Origin: Telopea speciosissima
Taxonomy: Eukaryota; Streptophyta; Magnoliopsida; Proteales; Proteaceae
Reading direction: 5' to 3'
NCBI RefSeq assembly: GCF_018873765.1
Contig: NC_057918.1
Coordinates: 9,122,862-9,186,861 of the forward strand
DNA: 64,000 bases
The notes under the pieces were generated by a model that was not told where the DNA came from, did no database searches, and was given only the letters and a program-made list of their open reading frames with translations. The position numbers were made by a program, and so were the translations under genes. Positions 1 to 10,700 of this stretch are shown here, piece by piece; positions within the stretch are counted from its first letter, which is position 1, and the number at the start of each line of letters is the position of its first letter.

Positions 1-1762
1 GTCCTCAACACTAATCCGAGCCCAAATACCTCACTGGCTTATTCATACCCCAAGGTAACAGCCTACAATTTTCACCTTTCTCTCCAAAACATCCTAACTA
101 GAAAACTCTCTATCTGAATGAAGAAATCCCATATGTCCCAACAGCATCCCTTGTTTGCCATTCTTTTTCATCCTTTCAACTTTCAAGTTTAATACAAATC
201 TGAAAACCCTCCACCTAGCATCTCCAGTTTCTCTAACAAGACCCGTCTCCAAATCTATGATTGCCACACTGGCTCCAACTATACAAGGCCATGAACCATA
301 ACTGATTTTCGCAATAGGCTTTAAATGCTCACTTCTCCCCTGTCCAAATTTTCTACGCAATCCATTACTTTGTACTCATTTCTCTCCCTTGAGCAGGCCA
401 GTGGTACGAGAGGATTCCCCATACCAATCCTGCATCACAATTTTCATCATGTTTTCTGATAACAATGCACTACTTCATAAAGTCACATTTACCATGGCCC
501 TTCTAGAAACTAAAAATGTTAAGCTAGAATAACAAGAACTTGGACGCGCTGATATTTTGCTTTTCTGGTGAGGAATGTGTCCCACTTCCTGCTACATGTT
601 AAAAAACAACCATCATCAGCATATCTAGACCCAAAACAAACAAACAAAACTCTTAAAAGTAAGCTCTCGGAACTTGCTTTGGGGTTTGGGCCATGACTAC
701 TTTGCAGATGGCAGATCAATATCAGCCTACTCTCAAGCCAAATGATGAGTCTTGGTAAGATTTTTTGGGTTAAGGGTAAGGCGGCATCTCAATTCTCACC
801 TCCCCCTCCCCCTGTTTCTTTTGGATTGACTCAATGAAATTCTAAAGGGCTGGCCTAGGGTCCTGAAGTTCTGGTGTTTTTCCAAAAAAAAAAAAAAGGA
901 ACTAGATTATTGTTTACCATTTTATCAAACGTGAATACATTCGAAAAGAGTTTAGCCTCCACTCTTTCTGAAAATAAATCCATGAATACTGCAGTGTACA
1001 TCCAGTTGTACTCAACAACTTGATTTCATTTGACAATAGACAGAACTTGAGTTCACTTCCTCTTAAGAATCAAGACATCTTCATGTAGGATATCTTTCAA
1101 TGAAGCTGGGTAATTAGTAATCCACATGACTTCTAGCAAAACAAACACTTGAATGATGCAAACATCATTGACCAAAAATCATATTTAGATTCGCTGCCCA
1201 GAGGTGTACAATGTGGTTCCACTTTCATTAGTCCAAAAAAAAAGTATCACAGACTTTTGTTTTTAATGGCTCACTTTTCAAGCAATGAACTAGCTGATTA
1301 AAGAAAGACAATCTTAGATTGAAGGCTCGAAAGAGAATGTTTAATGACAAATAGAGAAAACGAAGTGGGAAGACAGACTAGCATATTAATAAAAATACCA
1401 GCGAATAATTCAAAAGCATGAATCATGAGAGTAACAAAACTTTAAAAAATATAAGAAATATACCCTACATTTTTCAGAGGGTAAACACAAATGAATTTTC
1501 AGCATCTGATCCTGATTCATTAAATGTGCCATGGAATAGAAGCCAATTGTATAAAGGAAGCTTATATAGGAAATAACTCTTTCATGTTATACACAAGAGT
1601 AATAATGTTATTCAAAGCAAGAGTTACACAGTAGCAGGTCTCCCAACCCCCCCCCCCCCCCCAAAAAAAAAAAAAAAAACACCCCAAAACACACACCAAA
1701 AAAGAAGCAGAATTTGCCAGGTAAGGTATAGTTTATACCAGTTCAAGTTAAGAAATATCTAC
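1..1762. other. Region downstream of FTRC exon 4; no supported gene
   Basis: This stretch should hold FTRC intron 4 and, if it is in the window, the last FTRC exon. I looked on the minus strand for the expected ending with a Cys-His-Cys motif and did not find it. An 88-codon open frame on the minus strand at 94-360 has no recognisable domain. A run of C followed by A lies near 1650-1680. The stretch is otherwise AT-rich and featureless. Confidence 0.5.
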
Positions 1763-4700
1763 CTCTCTCTCATAGGAACACATGGACAGTTCCAAAAGCC
1801 CTGTCCTGCCTCTGCAGGTTTGTCATCATAATGCCTGAAATATAAAGTCAGAGTTACCAAGGTTATGACATGAGAAACGCAACAAAATCCATCTTGATCC
1901 CATTCAGCAGGTGTGATTTTCAATAGGGAAAAAAGGCAGAGGAATATAATTATACAACAAGATCAATGAGAAAAATATTTACCTACAAGGGCAAAGTGGT
2001 GCTCCCAATGAATCCTTATGGTCTGCCAAACCCTGGGTAAATTCCACCATAAATTGCTTTTAGTTGTACATGTTTTTTTGCTTACTCAAATTAATTGGAT
2101 TTATATGAGCAGACTAGAATGATGTATAAATAAAATAGAGAGACAATGATATGTGGAACTTGATGTCCAAATACAGTTTGTGCATCGCATGAAAGATAAA
2201 ATCTATCAACTAATATCAAGGGGGAGTTGCAAGCTTGAACTCTTCTTCTGATCCAGCAGCACAGGTTGCATACCTATCAACTTAGAAACGTAAATATCCA
2301 GTCACTGAAGAAGCTCCCAAGTAGTGTCATAGGTAAAGGCTAACTGTTTCTAGAATTAATTCAAATTATGGACACCAAATACATTGCAACCAGAGGTTCA
2401 CAGGAAGCAGTCCACAAAGACCTTACAGTCCAGCCGACTTTTGAAGAACATGTATGGACTTATTAATGGTAGCATGGTGTAATCCCTCGACGCGCTGACG
2501 ATACATAGAAAGTAGTACAATGGCAAGTATGACCATAGTTCAAAATCTCGCGAAATTTCGGCGATATTTCGCCAAATTTCGTATATCTCGAGCTGCCCGA
2601 GATACAATACCAATCCGAAATGGAAAAATACCATATTTTGACGATATCTCGTGAGATATCGATGAAATATCGTGGACTCAAGATATATCGCGAGATATTG
2701 AAAAAGTCACGTGCAATATTTTGAGTATTTCGGAAATTTCGGTCATCTTGTTTCGGAAATTTCGAAAATCTCGGTAATTTCGGTAATCTCGTTTCGAAAA
2801 TTTCGGAAATCTTGGTCATTTTGGCATTTTACACCCACAGAAAAATACCATATTTCGCGACAAAATTTCGGTATCTCGGAAATTTCGGTCAGACCGAAAC
2901 ACCGAAACGAAACGAGATTTAGTAGCATGAGTATGACCATGATTGGTCTTCAGTATCATCACTTATAATGTCTTCGTCTTCTATGATTGATTTGGCAAGC
3001 TTGGACGACTACTTCGATTGGTTCAAGTTATCTGAGACAAGAAAGATGAAGTTGGCTTGAACTAAGTTAGTTGGTTCAACACGTGAATGGTGGAGTACCT
3101 ATGAGAGGGACCTTGAAGACCGTGGTAGAGAACACGTTACATGGGAGGAGATGAACGAAGATCTGGGTAACAAATACTTACCACCAACATCCAGAGCCCG
3201 ACTACAGGATCAACTGAATTCTCTTCGTCACTGTAATATGTCAGTGGCTAAATACATGGAGAAATTTGAGAAAACGACACCCAGGTGTTACAAATGTTGT
3301 CAATGTTCAAGATTGTTTTAAGAAAGCTATTCGAGCAAAAGAGCTGATAACACCTCCAAGGAGGAGGCTGGGGAGAACAAGAAATTTTTTCCAGCATAAT
3401 GTAGTCCTAGATTGGTTGGAGACCAACTAGGAGCCAGTAAACCAGGATCTGATATGAATTGGTGGTCCGATTAGGTCAAAATTAAGGATTTGAGGTGTTA
3501 GTTATGCTAGGCAGGTGTAGGAGAGTCTATCAGTGAAGGTCCTAAAATGTTTTGATGGGCCGAAGTGTGTAAACTTAGGTGACAGCAGGTTAGGTTTAAT
3601 ATTTGGAAATTGGAAATTAGAGGGATCGAGAGCTTAGGGTGAAGGGATTGGAACCAGGTTTGGATCGAGTGTTCCCTAGAGGGAATGGAGCACTCGGCCA
3701 GCTTGGGGTGATGTTCTGATGGCTAGCATGGAATGGGCAGAAATTAGAGTTTATGGGATTTTAATGGAAGTGGGGTTTTCCGGGGTTTGAGTGGGAGTTT
3801 GGGGATCAAACTCTGATCGAGTTTCCCAACTGAGGAGGGGAAAGTTCGATCCAAATTTGGGGCAGAGATGATAGTTGTGTTGGTCTGTGGGTGATTTAGG
3901 GTTGTGGGAAATTGTAAATAAAAAGGGGGAAAGGCACTAGGGTTGGGGATGGGGATGTCTCAAACTTACCATAGTTGCAGATTACTCTTGGCAGCAGCTT
4001 GTTTGAGGATGAAACTTGAATAAAATTAGATCTTAGACAGAACTTGAAGTAAACTTGAAGACGAACCACCCAGGCTTCACACCGCAAGGTGTCGATTGGA
4101 TCAGACACCAATCCCACCAGCTTTGTTCATACACAAAACAAACTTTCACAATGGAAGAGAAGTTGCAGCAGCTTGCAAGCAGTTTTTAATTGCAAAAGTG
4201 GAGAGTGAGGAGCTCCAATGTTTTCATTGCTTAAATAGTGACCTAAAGGCCTTACACCTATTCAGCTTAGGAGTGTGAATACTCCTAGCCAACTATACTA
4301 GTCCACCTCCCTTTCTAAATTCGTGGGAGTGTGGTGTGGACCCAAAAAAAATAAAAGTGGTAACTTAAGTCTAGGTTGGGCCGGTTCAATTTAAAAACAT
4401 AAAACTCTTCAAACAAATAAATAAGTATGGAACTAGCTTCGGTGCAGCTGCTTGTTCCTCTTCTTCTTGCGGATGTAGGGCTTCAGCTCTGCATCACAGC
4501 ACCTAAGTCTACCAGGAAGGATAAAGTAAGAAGCATCATATAGATAAATTGGGCACTTAAAAAGAGTCATAAAGATGAAGTAAGTGTAGCACAAATTAGG
4601 ATGTCAAGATGGATGTGTGGCAAAATTAGGAAGGATAAAGTAAGGAATGACCATATTAGAGCTGATCTGGGAGTTGCCCCAATACGTGATAAGCAATGAG

Positions 4701-7700
4701 AAAGTCATTTGAGATGGCATGAGCACCATCACAGGCCTTTGGATGCTCCAGTACGAAGGAGTGACCTCATTCAAATTGAAGGAACTAAAAGAGCTATGGG
4801 TAGGCCTAAAATGACACTGGGAGAAATAGTAAGGGAAGATATGCATAGCTTAGGCCTTGTATCAAGTATGGCCTCGAAAAGAGCTGATTGGAGGGCAAGG
4901 ATCCATCTAGCTGATTCCATTTAGTTGGGAAAAGGCTGAGTTGTTGTAGTTGTTCTTGTGGTAAGTCTACCACTACAGCTCCTATACATGCCACAACACC
5001 TACCCGTTTGGACAACAAAGGAAAGGCACTGATGACCAGCAACTCTAAGGTTCAATGTTAATCACTGTCAAGAGTTTGGGCACTTTGCAAAAGCATGTCC
5101 ACAACATTCAAGAGTGAATGTTGTTGCTGAAGTGGAAGAAGCTCATTTCCTGATATATTTCTATATCCACTTGAAGGTGGAGACACGGTCAGTGATGATG
5201 TTGAAGAAACCAATGCAGAGGAATCTTACGGGATTCAAATGGTTAGTCGTATCTTGGTGGCTGAAATCAAGGGGGAAGATTGGCAGCGTCACTGTATCTT
5301 CTACAGTCGTATGTGTTCAGAAGATCATTCCAGATAGGGTACTGTTGACAGTGGCAGTTGTGTGAATGTTACTTCAAAGACCTTTGTGGAGAGAGCAAAG
5401 TTAACACCTGGGATTTTGGGAAGCATCCTCAACCTTACAAAGTGTCACTTCTGAATGGCAATACTTTGGAGGCAAACCAGTAATGTTTGGTACCTTTAAA
5501 GCTTCATCGATATGAGGAAGATGTGTGGTGTGGTGTGGTGTGATGTCATCCCTATGAAGCTCACTGAGTGGGTCTCAATGTAGATATAATCAGGATTCTG
5601 AATCTTTTTGTTGAGTATGTCTTGTATTCCAAGGATCCGAGTGCGATGCGGATCCGACTCGACCCGACATATTTTGTGGTGCGACCCGAAGGGAGAAAAA
5701 GTTGAGATTTAGTTTGTGACGCAGAGGGCACTTTTCTCTCATTCTAGGGTTAGACAAAATAACTTGTATCTTCATTTTTGCTCAGTGAAAAGTTTGCCGT
5801 TGCTCTTCCCGTGGACGTAGGTTTCTCGCGAAACCGAACCACGTAAATCTGTTTGTGTTTGTGATTGTCTTGATTGTTGCTTTCTTCAATCCCATATTTG
5901 GCCATTTTGTGCGATTGTGTTCTAACACTTTTTAATTTCTACATTTTACATAAGCTACAAAAACTCAACTCTGATCTACAATGTAGAGATAACCAGGATT
6001 CAGAACTGAGAAAATCTTAGTCAGGAAGAAAGCTAAAACTCTATAAAAAGGGCATACCTAGTGCATGAGGCTCCCGCCACTGCAGGGTCTAGGGAGGGTC
6101 ATAATGTACGCAACCTTACCCCCTCTTCGCGGAGAGGTTGTTTCCCAACTTGAACCCGTGACCACTAGGTCGCAATAGAGCAACCTTACCGTTGCATAAA
6201 AGCTAAAACTCTATCTCCTCTAAAATGACTGCGCCTATGAAACAGTACTCCGTAAGCAAATGAAATACCACCAACAAGATTATCAATGCATGAAGTATTT
6301 AATGTAGTCCTAGGTAGGTAGGAGACCTACTACGAGCCAGACAACAAGATCAATCGCAAAAGGGGTTGCTGGTTCAAATGGACAGCACTAGGATTTAGGT
6401 TAATTCTAGGGTTTAGGATGGGAATTTGGGAATGGGTCTTATATGGCTTTAATATGCAGGCCTAGGGGGTTATTATGGGATAAAAATAATTGGATTTGGG
6501 AAGGTTTTAAAATTCTGCAATTCTGGACAGAATTGAGTTGCAGGTTTTGGGTTTAATGGAGTGGAGGAATGGAGGGGATATAGTGGGGATTATGGACTGG
6601 GTTTAAGGTCGAGTGTAGGGAGAGGTGTGGGGGATATAGGCTGGAAGTATGGTTCGAAATTGATGGCCAGATCTGTAGTTATAAGGGAGTCCTAGTTGAA
6701 GTAGGAGTTGCAGGTTTAATGGAGATTAGGGTTTGATGGATGGAAGGGGACTGTGGATTAGGTCTAAGGGAAGGTGAAGGATGATAGAAGAAGGTTTAAA
6801 ATAAGAAAACAGGTTCAAACTCACTGTATTGCAGAACAATGGCAGTAGCTTGATGATTTGAAAGAGCCTCCCGATCTTCACAATGCAAGGAGTCGCAGGA
6901 GTCCACCTACCCTTTACCACCTTGAGATCCACAAGGATATACACTCACAAAGAACAGCAGCAATGGCAGCAAGCATAAAGCTAATTTTTTTTAATCAAAT
7001 TCGTATCTAATGTTGGCCTCCCTTACAAATTTATATAGAAGACTCAAAAATAGACTTAGACACTAAAAAGGAATGGCCTAACCCTATCCCTAACCTATTA
7101 GGTAACTTAAACTAACTAGGAAACTAGAATACTAAAGGAAATAGACTCAAAACATGGCTGGACTTATAAAGTCCTAATCCAGCCCAACTTACATCACATG
7201 ACCAATTAAGTTGTCACATGACCACTTAACCAAGTCACATGATCACTTAAATTGAACCAATTGGATGCAACCAATTTGAACCGGTTCAATTAAAAAACAT
7301 AAAAATAAACTAAGTATTGGACTAATCCCGTATGCAACCTATATACCCATATTTTAGGCCCATAAAAGTGGCCTATTACATTAGAAACCCATGGGATCAA
7401 AGGCCCAACATGTTTGTAACCCAACCCTAGACTTATTCCCAATGAAACAAGCCCTATTTGGTGATGAATCTGCATCAACTCTCCCCAACTTGAAAAAATT
7501 CGTCCTCGAATTTTGTAGTGATGAGGGGGAATCAACATGTGATCAGCAACTTTGATCATCCCCAAACAGAATTCCGGTGAAGCAGGAATATTGGGGATAA
7601 AATCTCCAAGGCGTGGAGCTTTCTCTTTGAAGAACCATGGTAGCATAACAAACTCTATGTGTTCGTTTTCTGAATCAGCAGCAACTGTGAATGTCCTGTC

Positions 7701-10700
7701 CATAGAGTCTTCAGTGTTAGCAATCTTCGCATCTAATACTTGAGACACAAGCTCCATAATGTAGTCCTACATAGGTAGGAGGCCTACTAGGAGCCAAACA
7801 ACAGGATCAAATAACAAAAGGGGTTGCTGGTTCGAATGGACAGCACTAGGATTTAGGTCAATTCCTCGGGTTAGGGTTGGATATTAGGAAAGGGGTTTAT
7901 AGGGTATTAATGGGCAGGTCTAGTGGGTCAATATGGTATAAAAATAATAGGATTTGGGAAGGTTTTAAAATTCTGCAGTTCTGGACAGAATTGTGTTGCA
8001 GGTTTTGGGTTTTAATGGAGTGAAGGAATGGAGGGGATAAAGTAGAGACTAAGGGCTAGGGTTAAGGTCGAGTGTAGGGAGAGGTGTGGGGGATATAGGC
8101 TGGAAGTAGGGTTCGAAATTGATGGCCAGATCTGTAGTTATAAGGGAGTCCTAGTTGAAGTAGGAGTTGCAGGTTTAATGGAGATTAAGGTTTGATGGAT
8201 GGAGGGGATTGTAGATTAGGTCTAAGTAGAAGAAGGTTTAAAATAAAAACAGATTCAAACTCACTATATTGCCGGAACAATGGCAGCAGCTTGATGACTT
8301 GAGAGAACCTCCCGATCTTCACAATTCAAGGAGTCGCAGGAGACCACCCACCCTATCCACCTTGAGATCCACAAGGATATACACTCACAAAGAGCAGCAG
8401 CAATGGCAGCAAGCATAAAGCTAATTTTTATTAATCAAATTCGTATCCAATATATGGCCCCCTTAGAACCTTATATAAAAGACTCAAAATTAGACTTAGA
8501 CACTAAAAAGGAATGGCCTAACCCAATCCTTAACCTATTAGCTAACTTAAACTGACTAGGAAACTGAAATAGACTCAAAATAGAGTCCTAATGACTTAAA
8601 AACAACTTAAACTACTTAAAATAAAGAAGATTCCCTAGTAGCCAATAGGATATAAGAACCTCTTAGCCAATAGGATCACTTCACTTAAATTAGACCAATT
8701 GAACTAATTAGATGCAACCAATTTAAACCGGTTCAATTAAAAACACACAATAAAAACTAAGTATTGGGCTAATCCCGTATGCAACCTATGTACCCCTATT
8801 TTAGACCCAGAAAAGTGGCCTATTACATTAGAAACTCATGAGATCAAAGGCCCAATATGTATGTAACCCAACCCTAGACTTATTTCTAATGAAACAAGCC
8901 CTATTTGGTGATGAATCTGCATCACTCCACCTCTTCAAAAACAGCATCTTGAATGCTAATAATTTCTTGTGGAGTGCTCTCAACCACCTCTTCATCTTCT
9001 GCTGTTTCATCTTTTTCTACTTTGGTTTCTTCGACATTGACCACTTCAGTAGGGTCTTCTACATGTTGACTTTCCATCTTTGAAGCTATAGGGGCTGTCT
9101 CTTTCTTTTCATCACAATTCACTACCACTTCAGCTTTATCTTCCATGTCTTCAACCTTGTATACTTTGCTCTCTTCAGTGTAAACCTCTTCAGTAGTTTC
9201 TTCTACCGTTGTGCTTTGGACCTCCACATCAATTTGATTACTGAGCTTCTCAACCATGATCTCAACTACTGGTGCAGCTTGGCCTACTTGAATTCCTTTA
9301 GCTATAGGTTCTTGAATCTCCTCAACACAAACTGCCTTAGTAGAATCTTTTGTTGGTGCATACACCATTGGTGAAACTTCAAACACAGTCGATGCCACTT
9401 GCATTTGAGTTGATATGTTCGGCAGTCCCTGTGGTTGTACAATCGATGTAGTCACCTTTAATTGTAACCCTTCTAGATTAAAACAATGGTATAGACGGTG
9501 TCGATCAGGTAGGGACACACGAGTTGTTTTCAAGTTCAATCCAACCTTGTCGCGTGTCCAACCAATCACCACCTATTGCAATAAAGCTCTTTGAATGTGG
9601 TACCGGCTGACACCAAGCACCATCATGGTATGAAGAACATCCAAATTCAACAAAGACTTTACCTGTAGGCATGATGCAAATCTCTCCTGATTGGGACAAC
9701 ATATCCACCACGGATTGTGAAATAATGTTGTTACGTCGCCTCTCATCAACAACTAATATGGTTGTGCTCCCATTGGGTAGACGAACTCGGGTCTTGAAAA
9801 CTAAGGGAGGTGGGTCTTTCAAGGCTTGGTTGGAACTTCCCTCCGCCATAGCTCTGATACCAAATAATGTAGTCCTAGGTAGGTAGGAGACCTACTACGA
9901 GCCAGACAACAAGATCAATCGCAAAAGGGGTTGCTGGTTCGAATGGACAGCACTAGGATTTAGGTTAATTCTAGGGTTTAGGATGGGAATTTGGGAATGG
10001 GTCTTATATGGCTTTAATATGCAGGTCTAGGGGGTTATTATGAGATAAAAATAATTGGATTTGGGAAGGTTTTAAAATTCTGCAATTCTGGACAGAATTG
10101 AACTGCAGGTTTTGGGTTTAATGGAGTGGAGGAATGGAGGGGATATAGTGGGGATTATGGACTGGGTTTAAGGTCGAGTGTAGGGAGAGGTGTGGGGGAT
10201 ATAGGCTGGAAGTATGGTTCGAAATTGATGGCCAGATCTGTAGTTATAAGGGAGTCCTAGTTGTAGTAGGAGTTAGAGATTTAATGGAGATTAGGGTTTG
10301 ATGGATGGAAGGGGACTGTGGATTAGGTCTAAGGGAAGATGAAGGATGATAGAAGAAGGTTTAAAATAAGAAAACAGGTTCAAACTCACTGTATTGTAGA
10401 ACAATGGCAGCAGCTTGATGATTTGAAAGAGCCTCCCGATCTTCACAATGCAAGGAGTCGCAGGAGTCCACCTACCCTTTACCACCTTGAGATCCACAAG
10501 GATATACACTCACAAAGAGCAGCAACAATGGCAGCAAGTATAAAGCTAATTTTTATTAATCAAATTCGTATCTAATGTTGGCCTCCCTTACAAACTTATA
10601 TAGAAGACTCAAAAATAGACTTAGTGACTTAGGCACTAAAAAGGAATGGCCTAACCCTATACCTATTAGGTAACTTAAATTGACTAGGAAACTAGAATAC

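Larger units (their letters stand above)
2945..5560 (+). pseudogene. Ty3/Gypsy gag-protease remnant, interrupted by a solo LTR and a LINE
   Basis: A plus-strand Gypsy polyprotein remnant can be read in three pieces. At about 3050-3290 the frame has the retrotransposon gag sequence WWSTYERDLEDRG and then RARLQDQLNSLRH. After two insertions (3397-4496 and 4515-4962) it resumes with a CCHC-like knuckle ending GHFAKACPQ (about 5055-5105). A retropepsin-like start TVDSGSCVNVTS follows (about 5340-5380), then a DVIPM motif near 5545. Stops and frameshifts show it is dead. No reverse transcriptase follows. It lies in FTRC intron 2, in the opposite orientation to that gene. Confidence 0.7.

Noticed and set aside
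1640..1680. Possible CRISPR-like or other prokaryotic features
   Set aside because: None are present. Homopolymer runs here and at 56041 and 63172 are simple sequence, and the whole window is plant nuclear DNA.
2398..2968. Several open frames with repeated Ile-Ser-Glu wording
   Set aside because: They translate the palindromic words of the MITE-like element at 2534-2929 and are not genes.
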